Shown piece after piece: positions 8,401 to 16,687 of a stretch of DNA of 28,068 nt. Location of the stretch: NCBI GenBank assembly GCA_905220665.1, contig CAJNAR010000091.1, positions 1 to 28,068 of the forward strand. The letters run 5' to 3'. Origin of the DNA: Albugo candida (taxonomy: Eukaryota > Oomycota > Peronosporomycetes > Albuginales > Albuginaceae). Position 1 is the first letter of the stretch, and every line of letters starts with the position of its first letter. Below the pieces are notes generated by a model that saw only the letters and a program-made list of their open reading frames with translations, had not been told where the DNA came from and made no database searches. The position numbers and the translations under genes are program-made.

Positions 8401-9594
8401 AAAAAAATACTTTGAAGAGTTCTCCATATGCTTCACGTGATGGTCGAAACTTTCATCTTGGTTGTATTTCGCGTTGTTTTCGACTGAAATTCGAAATTGT
8501 TGGAGACTCGATTCGTAAAAATACCGTGACTCATTGGTGTCCTGAATGCGATATCGAGCTGCTGCGACTTCCAAAACACGCTGGCTAGACTCAACATCAC
8601 GTCGGCTATCTTTTGCAACCTTTTTTTCAATGGTTTGAAGCTGTTTCTTGATTTTCGTCTTCCAACTTTCCCACATTTTACCGGGATTCGAAGTTGTCCG
8701 TAACTGTTCGAGCACCAAATTCGCTTCCAATTTGATTGCTTCGACAACTTTAGGATATTCAAATAATCGCAATGAACATTTCCAATATCCTCGTCCCGGA
8801 GATTGAGTTGGATTTGCAAAAGTTACTTTTTGTGCCAGATGATCTCCCGCATGTCGTGGACGAAAATACTCAGAGGTTTTGTATACCATATTGAATAGCT
8901 CTTCCGACATGCAGATATAATCAAGTCGATTCTTGCGCGGTAATGGTCCTGTAAATACTTTTTCAGTCGGATGTTGGATTCGCCAAGCGTCTACCACACC
9001 CAACTGTGAAAGCCATTCCAAACACGCTAATCGACTTGGTTCGTGTCGAATTGTTCCACTCGAAGCATCGATAGCTGGATCGAGTGGCGTGTTGAAATCA
9101 CCAAATACGATATGTGTTGCGGTCGATTCGAAAGTGTTGGAAAGCAATAAATCATAAAAACCCACTCGTTCCTCGGCCGTGACCGGTGCATATACATTGT
9201 GAATATACACCGGTGCATCGTGAATGAGAAGACGCAAAACCAAATAACGATTTCGAATGCTTCGATCGGTGAGTTCTTCAGCTGTTGAGTAACCGGGAAA
9301 GTCCGAACGAAGAATTGTCATGACGCCGCCACTGCGGTTTTGAGTCGGATGGAGAAAAGCACTGTTGTGATCATTGACAAACATTTTGTGCTGCATTTTT
9401 GAGGATAATAAAAATTGAAATGATTCCAGTTGGTTGCGATCGTGAAACTTGGTTTCTTGAACACAACAAATGGAGTATTGTGATACGATGTGGTCGATAA
9501 AAAGATGATCGTTTTTATGTATTCCATTAACATTCACCGTGAGTGCTGAGATATGGTTCCACGTTGAAATAATCGAGGAGCCCTTAGCATTCAC
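5413..9594 (-). CDS. LINE ORF2 polyprotein: APE endonuclease, RT, CCHC (copy 2, intact)
   Basis: 1393 codons counted from a GTG; the open frame reaches up to 9612, where a TGA precedes it. Order of domains (copy 2 numbering): endonuclease about 15-255 with NVNG, QET, YAP, GDFN, DAWR, RLDYI and GDH, the expected metal- and phosphate-binding set; RT about 540-795 with NYRPIALL, LDFEKAYDR (catalytic Asp), GVKQGDPLS and FADD (catalytic Asp pair) at 725-728; and a C-terminal zinc-binding motif C-x4-C-x7-H-x4-C near 1227-1245. In LINEs the endonuclease nicks the target and the RT copies the RNA from that primer. The length is typical for L1/Tx1-type ORF2. It ends in two near-adjacent stops, TAG TCC TAG. 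No RNase H domain was seen. Confidence 0.95.
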   Translation of the reverse strand: MNAKGSSIISTWNHISALTVNVNGIHKNDHLFIDHIVSQYSICCVQETKFHDRNQLESFQFLLSSKMQHKMFVNDHNSAFLHPTQNRSGGVMTILRSDFPGYSTAEELTDRSIRNRYLVLRLLIHDAPVYIHNVYAPVTAEERVGFYDLLLSNTFESTATHIVFGDFNTPLDPAIDASSGTIRHEPSRLACLEWLSQLGVVDAWRIQHPTEKVFTGPLPRKNRLDYICMSEELFNMVYKTSEYFRPRHAGDHLAQKVTFANPTQSPGRGYWKCSLRLFEYPKVVEAIKLEANLVLEQLRTTSNPGKMWESWKTKIKKQLQTIEKKVAKDSRRDVESSQRVLEVAAARYRIQDTNESRYFYESSLQQFRISVENNAKYNQDESFDHHVKHMENSSKYFFRPPDSSCRRVPIENVTKKCGTVTSNPREIIDEFRDHWGGVMGSVYSSETDSNVPSDRKQKKLLDSIQVSLASAEQERLSTRLSTTEMAEAIKHMRSSSSPGMDGLPAAFYQLDPETFGECLKIVFEFQLERGILLRSQRHSAITLLYKKGSRGDPGNYRPIALLCVDVKVLSKVLAYRLQRFLPKLIHQDQKAFVRGRSMHHHIRHLTDIQDLVTHRGEEAYATFLDFEKAYDRVNWTYMFRVLEKMGVGKSFIDWVRLLYNNTKAQLMINGNITPSITPQRGVKQGDPLSALLFLMTIEPLGNLLRQHEEHGIWINGTTVATGLFFADDSTLLSETPNGVLTQLELVQVYCDGSGAKLNLSKSSLLSLNRTMPCPCIPNLTIMGPEDSVKYLGMPFGQTPTHSMVISTLDKRFYDGFGAWFRRARTVRGRLLVAQTMILSRLWHYTMHVDIPVATSRQWQSMLNRFVLGRKHKKDSKHVHLLSKEFLYLRRQDGGLQVPFLVGRLKLQRIQFLQQFASDASTIIPANWTTASTELLQLIQPPFGPHKPMDIFTIAPNRHGKMVQWESISSWWKQAFKMWHQMDWSISISDLNVSQRRQYYMEQPMWFHRDQKLHYEVATRHPSTQNVWYNLGMVDEPHRTFRKTFATLFDVRSLQDFFRESDTWPTKEDFVANYYNDEELNTSDMAEEKLLSRLYNEVTQILQRIHLTIGLITWIIPTTSGRSFYVGVKSKERKHYFPSIPRSQLSRIVWKPPEPTKSHPMSTHWSSRERSDALDSERVRTFMATSRHLRKRVLPIFEDLQFRIAFRMLPVRSRFWFLTNIQPDIILCTQPSCGAVESDQHLFLECDHTAQLWRELLPSWDQFFSSRPRWTHIACAIVPTLRSDWKEYLAIISDSWLALQAVTLHFVWTDRNRRLFDHRSATPTVPALSVIYTTFSEHVRYFRRQCYDQDERIRLAKVLDQLETQGSFGGFFRSRRSLLRVRHRRVERQVQLGS

Positions 9595-9612
9595 GCTGAA
9601 GTGGACCAGTAA
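9584..9612 (-). promoter_or_regulatory. ORF1/ORF2 overlap, +1 frame (copy 2)
   Basis: Same layout as in copy 1. The codons of ORF1 across it are CTT CAG CGT GAA TGC TAA; in the ORF2 frame they read TTC AGC GTG AAT GCT AAG. Confidence 0.6.
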
Positions 9613-10528
9613 TCAACCTCATTTCACCATCTTGTTGTGAGAGGTGAAGTGTTGTGTGCTCCTCTGGAAAAAAGCTGAGATTGACGGAAAGCTCAGCGAT
9701 GTCACCATGGAGAAGTCCACGCCATCTACCTCCAAACCATTGTGACCAACACTTTATGCCAACGTCGGAGCGGAAGAAGGATATGATCACATTGGTTGGA
9801 AGTAAACGACAATGATGACCCGGAATCCAGATCACTGGTCCATCGGTGAGATATTGGATCCAGTGGTCGTTGGTGTAGAATGTCGGAGCAGTACACATGA
9901 ATAAAAGTTCCAACAACGCGAGAGCTTTCGTTGCTCGAGTCAAACCGATAACGATGTCCGGCACTGACGTCCACCACGACATTACTTTCTCGAACAGAAC
10001 AGATCGCTTGGAGGGAACTTTTCCACCAACGTGGCGACTCCATCGCGTCGCAAACGTAACATCTTCGCCGAGATTGTGAGTTGCAAAAACGCGATTTATC
10101 ATAAGTAGATGAGCCACTTCATCCAAAGCTTTATCATTCGACTCCATACATGCAAGGAGCACACCATTCATCGTGATCGGATGATCAAGTGCCGCTCGGA
10201 TGATTTTGTCCGGATTTGTGCAGAACTGGATTAGCTTCCGCACATGAGGGATGCAAGAATCCGCTTGAACCAGCTTGTCCGGTCGGAGTGAGTGAAGGGC
10301 ATTTTTCGAATCGATTTCCATCAGCTCCCCTATTTCACCAACTCGGGTTGGTCGTTCCGATTTTTCGATTGTTGTATGACGTTTTTGATAAAAGTGTGCC
10401 GCCTCTTTCGAGGTGGCCACCTCTTTTGGCATCCGTGCTTTCACGGGGATGATTTGGACGCGATTGCCATTCTCTGGATTGGCAACCGCTGTTACTTCTT
10501 CGATCTCCACCTCCATAGTTGCGAGCAC
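9584..10528 (-). CDS. LINE ORF1, C-terminal part (type A, copy 2, out of frame)
   Basis: It has the same sequence and frame relation as the copy 1 fragment; the first ATG is at 10516. It ends with GPLQREC and TAA at 9584-9586. Compared with type B (copy 3) most changes are conservative (I/V, S/A, K/Q), and many codons differ only at silent positions. That pattern indicates past purifying selection on this uncharacterised C-terminal domain. Confidence 0.75.
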   Translation of the reverse strand: MLATMEVEIEEVTAVANPENGNRVQIIPVKARMPKEVATSKEAAHFYQKRHTTIEKSERPTRVGEIGELMEIDSKNALHSLRPDKLVQADSCIPHVRKLIQFCTNPDKIIRAALDHPITMNGVLLACMESNDKALDEVAHLLMINRVFATHNLGEDVTFATRWSRHVGGKVPSKRSVLFEKVMSWWTSVPDIVIGLTRATKALALLELLFMCTAPTFYTNDHWIQYLTDGPVIWIPGHHCRLLPTNVIISFFRSDVGIKCWSQWFGGRWRGLLHGDIAELSVNLSFFPEEHTTLHLSQQDGEMRLITGPLQREC

Positions 10529-12060
10529 GGAAAATAGTTACTCGTCGCTAGTTTTGGAAGCGCAAGAGGTGGTGCTTTGGAGAACATTTGGTCGAACGGC
10601 TCCACCCGATTACGTTTTCCACTCGTCCAAGCCAACTTCATGGATACATCCCCATCCCGCTCTACCCGTGGTTGGGAGTATGACTGACTGGTCAGTTGGA
10701 GGATGGGAGGTGTGTGTTGCAATAAAGCTTGTGCTCCTGGTGGTGTGATAGTGGGGGGAGTGTTGAGCTCCAACGAGATTTGATCGGATAGCTTCCGGTC
10801 AGGTTTCCTCGCTTTCAATTCTTGACTGAGAACTGGCTTCACTACTTTTTGTGGTGCCACCACGAGCTCCGTTGGCGCGTTCGTTTGTTTTGGTTGCTGT
10901 TGTGGTTTTTGTTGCGGTTGATTTTGGATGTGGTTTTGCTTTTTCTTTTGCTTGTTCGATTGTTGTTGCCGTGCTCCCGTGGTTGATATAGCGCACAAAT
11001 CCAAGCAATAAGGACCACGTTGACCAAAACGTGGTCGTTCCGATGGGATAGGAGCGTGTTTCCCTCGCACAGGGTAAAGCATCTTTTCGTATGCAATTTG
11101 TTCGCATACTTTACCGATGCGGACCAGCTGTGGAGGGCATGTAGGAGTACTAAAGTACACTCTCCACGTCGACATCACGACACCCTTGCACGGAACAGTT
11201 TCGCGGAAAGTAGCAAAGACTACTGGACATCCTAGACTGTGAAGGGAACGTAAAATCGGAATCCGTTCTTCCTCCACGCCCACTCCAAATATATCCAGAT
11301 AGTATTTGGATTCGAGAGAATCGTACTCCCGAAAAAAGTATTGAGACCCGAGGATGGTTATCGGCTGGCACTCCAGCTGTTGACAAGCATCCTCGGTGGA
11401 GACCATCACTCGAAGATTGCCACCAGGCATCTTTGAGACTTGAGCAATGGCTCTGCTCTCCAGTAGACTCTCGAATACTGGATTCCCATGATCCTTCATA
11501 AGGGAAGACAGGATTTTTCCATTTGGAGTACGCACCAACGCTTGACCTGTTTCCAGAATCATGGGAAAGGTGGCTTTGGAGACCTTAAAAGGCCTCGCTG
11601 CCTCCAATTTTTCTGCCAACACCGACCACTCGGGATGTTGTCCATCAGCATACAATCGCATAATAGACTCGATGTCCGAGGCTTTAGGCTTTGGAAGCTC
11701 CACGCGAAATTTCGCCCGAGCTCTAGCCTGGTCCTTACGCAAGGACTCCTGTGACCTGATCAGGTCAGCCAAAGTGGGACTTTTAGTGTCGTCCACACTT
11801 GCAGTTGCCTTTGGGTCATCCTGTGACGAGGCAACGATAGTACCGCATGTACCACCGGTACCACATCCTACACCGGTAGTACCGGTATTACCCTGTACCG
11901 TCACACAGGGGGTGGGGGTACTTTCCACGTCATCACATAGGGGTGATGACTGATCAACAATCATACAATCACCCAAAACAGGGTGACTCATGAGGGTTGC
12001 CACGTCAGTACAAGTCGACGCTAGCACCCTTGGTTGTGTCGATATGTCGACTTGAACCAT
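10492..12060 (-). CDS. LINE ORF1, N-terminal part (type A, copy 2)
   Basis: The protein is identical to the copy 1 counterpart over all 522 residues: Ser/Thr/Gly-rich N-terminus, RRM-like middle, QQQ/KKK-rich linker, then Pro/Ser-rich tail. The open frame ends in the sequence PCSQLWRWRSKK, which is the out-of-frame reading of the AVLATMEV segment of intact ORF1. The identical lesion in copies 1 and 2 means they share a recent ancestor or arose by local duplication. Confidence 0.85.
   Translation of the reverse strand: MVQVDISTQPRVLASTCTDVATLMSHPVLGDCMIVDQSSPLCDDVESTPTPCVTVQGNTGTTGVGCGTGGTCGTIVASSQDDPKATASVDDTKSPTLADLIRSQESLRKDQARARAKFRVELPKPKASDIESIMRLYADGQHPEWSVLAEKLEAARPFKVSKATFPMILETGQALVRTPNGKILSSLMKDHGNPVFESLLESRAIAQVSKMPGGNLRVMVSTEDACQQLECQPITILGSQYFFREYDSLESKYYLDIFGVGVEEERIPILRSLHSLGCPVVFATFRETVPCKGVVMSTWRVYFSTPTCPPQLVRIGKVCEQIAYEKMLYPVRGKHAPIPSERPRFGQRGPYCLDLCAISTTGARQQQSNKQKKKQNHIQNQPQQKPQQQPKQTNAPTELVVAPQKVVKPVLSQELKARKPDRKLSDQISLELNTPPTITPPGAQALLQHTPPILQLTSQSYSQPRVERDGDVSMKLAWTSGKRNRVEPFDQMFSKAPPLALPKLATSNYFPCSQLWRWRSKK
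11696..11797 (-). other. Invariant palindromic block in ORF1 (copy 2)
   Basis: Same block; the 16-bp palindrome lies at 11752-11767. Confidence 0.65.
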
Positions 12061-12487
12061 TGTGTTCGAGAGGAAAGAGGTGAAAAAAGTTGTTTTTTCG
12101 AGTTGTTTTTACTAAACTGGCGGGTTACTTAGTAGCCGGCAAATTGAGAAGTTGGGGGATGTAGCTCAGTTGAAGGTGTCTATATTACTAGAATTAGACT
12201 AACTGACTTCTCTAGTTGCCTAGGCTATCTTAAATAACATATATACATATAAAAACGTTTCGAGAATACCTGTGAGAGTTGATAATATGTCCCTCGTTGC
12301 TAGTTCTGCAGTGCGGTAGCGTTCACCACTACAGTACGAGAGTGTGTCCATCGTGTAACGGATAGATGTTGAAAGTTGTTAAGTTGTTAAGTGGTAAGTT
12401 TGTAAAGTTGTAAAAATGGTCCAAAAGTACCGTGGTTTGCAACGTGGTGTGCGCCACACTACGGTGAGCATGACCAACCAACTAGGA
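12061..12487. other. Junction region copy 3 3' UTR / copy 2 5' UTR (427 bp)
   Basis: No gene. It appears identical in layout to the copy 2/copy 1 junction, offset by 7075 bp, including TATA-like, palindrome, tRNA-like and hairpin elements. Identity here, next to a diverged ORF1 in copy 3, shows that the junction region is shared or homogenised. Confidence 0.8.
12155..12172 (+). other. tRNA-Ala-like 5' fragment, copy 3/2 junction
   Basis: Identical 18-nt motif and surroundings at the next junction. Confidence 0.6.
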
Positions 12488-15400
12488 CTAGGATCCGAGT
12501 TGCACTTGCCGTTCCACTCGCCTGTGCCGGACCCGCAGCAATGATCTTCGACTTCTGAAAAATCCACCAAATGATCCTTGCGTTTCGAGTTGATCCAGTA
12601 CCTTTGCAAGCCGAATGCGTTCGTCTTGGTCGTAACACTGTCTTCGAAAGTACCGAACGTGCTCACTAAACGTGGTGTAAATGACGGAAAGTGCTGGAAC
12701 TGTCGGAGTTGCTGATCGATGATCGAACAAACGACGATTCCGATCTGTCCAGACGAAGTGCAGTGTCACCGCTTGCAATGCAAGCCACGAATCCGATATA
12801 ATTGCTAAATATTCTTTCCAATCCGACCGTAGTGTTGGTACGATTGCACATGCAATATGCGTCCAACGTGGTCGAGAGGAGAAAAACTGATCCCAACTAG
12901 GAAGTAACTCCCTCCATAACTGTGCCGTGTGGTCGCACTCTAGAAAGAGATGTTGATCGGATTCCACTGCCCCACACGAAGGCTGCGTGCACAAGATAAT
13001 GTCGGGCTGAATATTTGTTAAGAACCAGAAACGAGATCGAACTGGCAACATTCGAAAGGCGATACGAAACTGTAAATCCTCAAAAATTGGTAATACACGT
13101 TTTCGAAGATGCCGTGATGTAGCCATAAAAGTTCGAACTCGTTCTGAATCCAGTGCGTCCGATCTCTCCCGTGATGACCAATGTGTCGACATCGGATGAC
13201 TCTTGGTTGGTTCGGGTGGTTTCCAGACGATTCGTGAGAGTTGTGAGCGTGGAATAGATGGAAAATAATGTTTCCTTTCCTTGCTTTTTACTCCCACATA
13301 AAATGATCTGCCACTTGTGGTTGGTATAATCCAAGTGATGAGACCAATCGTCAAGTGGATACGCTGGAGAATCTGAGTGACTTCATTGTAAAGTCGACTC
13401 AGCAACTTTTCTTCAGACATATCCGACGTGTTTAGCTCTTCGTCGTTGTAATAGTTGGCGACGAAATCTTCCTTCGTTGGCCATGTGTCGCTTTCACGAA
13501 AAAAGTCTTGCAAACTTCGAACGTCGAAAAGTGTAGCAAACGTTTTTCGAAATGTTCGATGTGGTTCATCCACCATGCCAAGATTGTACCAAACGTTCTG
13601 CGTACTCGGATGACGAGTAGCAGCTTCGTAATGTAATTTTTGGTCGCAGTGAAACCACATCGGCTGTTCCATGTAGTACTGACGGCGTTGTGAAACATTT
13701 AAATCTGATATTGAAATGCTCCAATCCATCTGATGCCACATTCTAAATGCTTTTTTCCACCATGACGATATGCTCTCCCATTGAACCATTTTTCCATGTC
13801 GATTTGGTGCGATGGTGAATATATCCATCGGCTTGTGTGGTCCAAAGGGAGGCTGGATAAGTTGTAATAATTCCGTCGAAGCAGTTGTCCAATTCGCAGG
13901 AATAATTGTTGACGCATCGGATGCGAACTGCTGAAGGAATTGAATACGTTGTAGCTTTAGTCGTCCCACCAAAAAAGGAACTTGTAGTCCACCATCTTGT
14001 CGGCGAAGATATAAAAACTCTTTGCTGAGTAGGTGAACATGTTTTGAATCTTTTTTGTGTTTCCGACCAAGCACAAATCGATTTAACATCGATTGCCACT
14101 GTCGACTTGTCGCTACTGGTATGTCTACGTGCATCGTGTAATGCCACAAACGTGATAAAATCATCGTCTGCGCAACCAGTAGTCGACCACGAACAGTTCG
14201 TGCTCGTCGAAACCATGCACCAAACCCATCGTAAAAACGCTTGTCGAGAGTTGAAATAACCATCGAATGAGTCGGTGTCTGGCCGAACGGCATACCCAAA
14301 TACTTGACCGAATCCTCCGGACCCATTATGGTCAAATTGGGAATACATGGACACGGCATGGTCCGATTCAACGAGAGCAAAGATGATTTACTCAAGTTGA
14401 GTTTCGCACCCGATCCATCGCAATAGACTTGGACGAGTTCGAGTTGCGTCAAAACACCATTTGGTGTCTCTGAAAGCAATGTCGAATCGTCCGCAAAAAA
14501 TAATCCAGTTGCGACAGTCGTGCCATTAATCCAAATGCCATGTTCTTCATGTTGTCGAAGTAAATTTCCCAAAGGTTCGATCGTCATCAGAAAAAGTAAT
14601 GCTGAGAGAGGATCACCTTGTTTCACTCCACGTTGTGGTGTAATGGACGGTGTGATATTTCCATTAATCATCAACTGCGCCTTTGTGTTATTGTACAAAA
14701 GACGAACCCAGTCGATGAAACTTTTTCCAACACCCATTTTTTCCAAAACGCGAAACATGTACGTCCAATTGACTCGATCATAAGCTTTCTCAAAGTCGAG
14801 AAAAGTCGCATAAGCTTCCTCCCCACGATGAGTGACCAAGTCTTGGATGTCGGTGAGATGTCGAATATGATGATGCATTGACCTTCCGCGCACAAATGCT
14901 TTTTGATCTTGATGGATCAATTTTGGCAAAAAACGTTGCAATCGATACGCCAACACTTTTGAAAGTACTTTCACATCGACGCAAAGTAGTGCGATCGGTC
15001 GATAGTTGCCAGGATCACCTCGTGATCCTTTTTTGTATAAAAGTGTGATTGCTGAGTGACGTTGTGATCGCAGTAAAATTCCTCTTTCTAGCTGAAATTC
15101 GAACACGATCTTCAAACACTCGCCAAACGTTTCCGGATCAAGCTGATAAAATGCAGCTGGTAGTCCATCCATACCTGGAGAAGAACTACTCCGCATGTGC
15201 TTGATCGCTTCCGCCATCTCGGTCGTACTTAACTGAGAGGAGAGACGGTCTTGCTCTGCTGAGGCAAGTGAAACTTGAATCGAATCGAGTAACTTTTTTT
15301 GCTTTCTGTCACTTGGATCATATGAGTCGGTCTCTGAGCTATAAAGAGAGCCCATGACACCACCCCAATGATCTCTGAATTCGTCAATAATCTCCCTCGG

Positions 15401-16687
15401 GTTCGATGTCACTGTACCACATTTTTTGGTAACATTTTCGATCGGCACGCGACGACAAGAACTATCCGGAGGGCGAAAAAAATACTTTGAAGAGTTCTCC
15501 ATATGCTTCACGTGATGGTCGAAACTTTCATCTTGGTTGTATTTCGCGTTGTTTTCGACTGAACTTCGAAATTGGTGGAGACTCGATTCGTAAAAATACG
15601 TTGACTCATTGGTGTCCTGAATGCGATATCGAGCTGCTGCGACTTCCAAAACACGCTGGCTAGACTCAACATCACGTCGGCTATCTTTTGCAACCTTTTT
15701 TTCAATGGTTTGAAGCTGTTTCTTGATTTTCGTCTTCCAACATTCCCACATTTTACCGGGATTCGAAGTTGTCCGTAACTGTTCGAGCACCAAATTCGCT
15801 TCCAATTTGATTGCTTCGACAACTTTAGGATATTCAAATAATTGTAATGAACATTTCCAATATCCTCGTCCCGGAGATTGAGTTGGATTTGCAAAAGTTA
15901 CTTTTTGTGCCAGATGATCTCCCGCATGTCGTGGACGAAAATACTCAGAGGTTTTGTATACCATATTGAATAGCTCTTCCGACATGCAGATATAATCTAA
16001 TCGATTCTTGCGCGGTAATGGTCCTGTAAATACTTTTTCAGTCGGATGTTGGATTCGCCAAGCGTCTACCACACCCAACTGTGAAAGCCATTCCAAACAC
16101 GCTAATCGACTTGGTTCGTGTCGAATTGTTCCACTCGAAGCATCGATAGCTGGATCGAGTGGCGTGTTGAAATCACCAAATACGATATGTGTTGCGGTCG
16201 ATTCGAAAGTGTTGGAAAGCAATAACTCATAAAAACCCACTCGTTCCTCGGCCCTGACCGGTGCATATACATTGTGAATATACACCGGTGCATCGTGAAT
16301 GAGAAGACGCAAAACCAAATAACGATTTCGAATGCTTCGTTCGGTAAGTTCTTCAGCTGTTGAGTAACCGGGAAAGTCCGAACGAAGAATTGTCATGACG
16401 CCGCCACTGCGGTTTTGAGTCGGATGTAGAAATGCACTGTTGTGATCATTGACAAACATTTTGTGCTGCATTTTTGAGGATAATAAAAACTGAAATGAGT
16501 CCAGTTGGTTGTGATCGTGAAACTTGGTTTCTTGAACACAACAAATGGAGTGTTGTGATAGGATGTGGTCGATAAAAAGATGACCATTTTTATGAATTCC
16601 ATTAACATTCACCGTGAGTGCTGAGATATTGTTCCACGTTGGAATAATCGAGGAGCCCTTAGCATTCACGCTGAAGTGGACCGGCAA
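12488..16687 (-). CDS. LINE ORF2 polyprotein: APE endonuclease, RT, CCHC (copy 3, intact)
   Basis: 1399 codons from a TTG directly after TGA (16688-16690); no ATG occurs before residue 73, inside the endonuclease, so the true start is non-AUG, reinitiation or a frameshift from ORF1. Endonuclease: N27/N29 of NVNG, E53 of QET, YAP 141-143, GDFN 171-174, DAWR 208-211, RLDYI 229-233, GDH 256-258. RT: NYRP 561-564, motif A Asp at 631 (LDFEKAYDR), GVKQGDPLS motif B, FADD 731-734. Zinc motif: C1233, C1238, H1246, C1251. All catalytic residues expected for target-primed reverse transcription are present. The N-terminal third carries more changes against copy 2 than the rest, which is almost identical. 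Confidence 0.95.
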   Translation of the reverse strand: MPVHFSVNAKGSSIIPTWNNISALTVNVNGIHKNGHLFIDHILSQHSICCVQETKFHDHNQLDSFQFLLSSKMQHKMFVNDHNSAFLHPTQNRSGGVMTILRSDFPGYSTAEELTERSIRNRYLVLRLLIHDAPVYIHNVYAPVRAEERVGFYELLLSNTFESTATHIVFGDFNTPLDPAIDASSGTIRHEPSRLACLEWLSQLGVVDAWRIQHPTEKVFTGPLPRKNRLDYICMSEELFNMVYKTSEYFRPRHAGDHLAQKVTFANPTQSPGRGYWKCSLQLFEYPKVVEAIKLEANLVLEQLRTTSNPGKMWECWKTKIKKQLQTIEKKVAKDSRRDVESSQRVLEVAAARYRIQDTNESTYFYESSLHQFRSSVENNAKYNQDESFDHHVKHMENSSKYFFRPPDSSCRRVPIENVTKKCGTVTSNPREIIDEFRDHWGGVMGSLYSSETDSYDPSDRKQKKLLDSIQVSLASAEQDRLSSQLSTTEMAEAIKHMRSSSSPGMDGLPAAFYQLDPETFGECLKIVFEFQLERGILLRSQRHSAITLLYKKGSRGDPGNYRPIALLCVDVKVLSKVLAYRLQRFLPKLIHQDQKAFVRGRSMHHHIRHLTDIQDLVTHRGEEAYATFLDFEKAYDRVNWTYMFRVLEKMGVGKSFIDWVRLLYNNTKAQLMINGNITPSITPQRGVKQGDPLSALLFLMTIEPLGNLLRQHEEHGIWINGTTVATGLFFADDSTLLSETPNGVLTQLELVQVYCDGSGAKLNLSKSSLLSLNRTMPCPCIPNLTIMGPEDSVKYLGMPFGQTPTHSMVISTLDKRFYDGFGAWFRRARTVRGRLLVAQTMILSRLWHYTMHVDIPVATSRQWQSMLNRFVLGRKHKKDSKHVHLLSKEFLYLRRQDGGLQVPFLVGRLKLQRIQFLQQFASDASTIIPANWTTASTELLQLIQPPFGPHKPMDIFTIAPNRHGKMVQWESISSWWKKAFRMWHQMDWSISISDLNVSQRRQYYMEQPMWFHCDQKLHYEAATRHPSTQNVWYNLGMVDEPHRTFRKTFATLFDVRSLQDFFRESDTWPTKEDFVANYYNDEELNTSDMSEEKLLSRLYNEVTQILQRIHLTIGLITWIIPTTSGRSFYVGVKSKERKHYFPSIPRSQLSRIVWKPPEPTKSHPMSTHWSSRERSDALDSERVRTFMATSRHLRKRVLPIFEDLQFRIAFRMLPVRSRFWFLTNIQPDIILCTQPSCGAVESDQHLFLECDHTAQLWRELLPSWDQFFSSRPRWTHIACAIVPTLRSDWKEYLAIISDSWLALQAVTLHFVWTDRNRRLFDHRSATPTVPALSVIYTTFSEHVRYFRRQCYDQDERIRLAKVLDQLETQGSFGGFFRSRRSLLRVRHRRVERQVQLGS
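16659..16687 (-). promoter_or_regulatory. ORF1/ORF2 overlap, +1 frame (copy 3)
   Basis: The overlap has the same length in the intact copy, and the last 20 nt before and across the ORF1 stop are the same as in type A copies although ORF1 upstream is diverged. This supports a functional coupling site rather than chance. Confidence 0.65.

Larger units (their letters stand above)
5080..12154 (-). mobile_element. LINE copy 2, full length, ORF1 frameshifted
   Basis: This is a complete unit: 5' UTR, type A ORF1 in two overlapping frames (12060-10492 and 10528-9584), intact ORF2 (9594-5413) and 3' UTR down to about 5098. The boundaries are taken at the tRNA-Ala-like motif shared by all junctions, because no target-site duplication or poly(A) tail marks the ends unambiguously. 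ORF2 looks functional, so this copy could still act if ORF1 protein came from another copy or by recoding. Confidence 0.9.
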
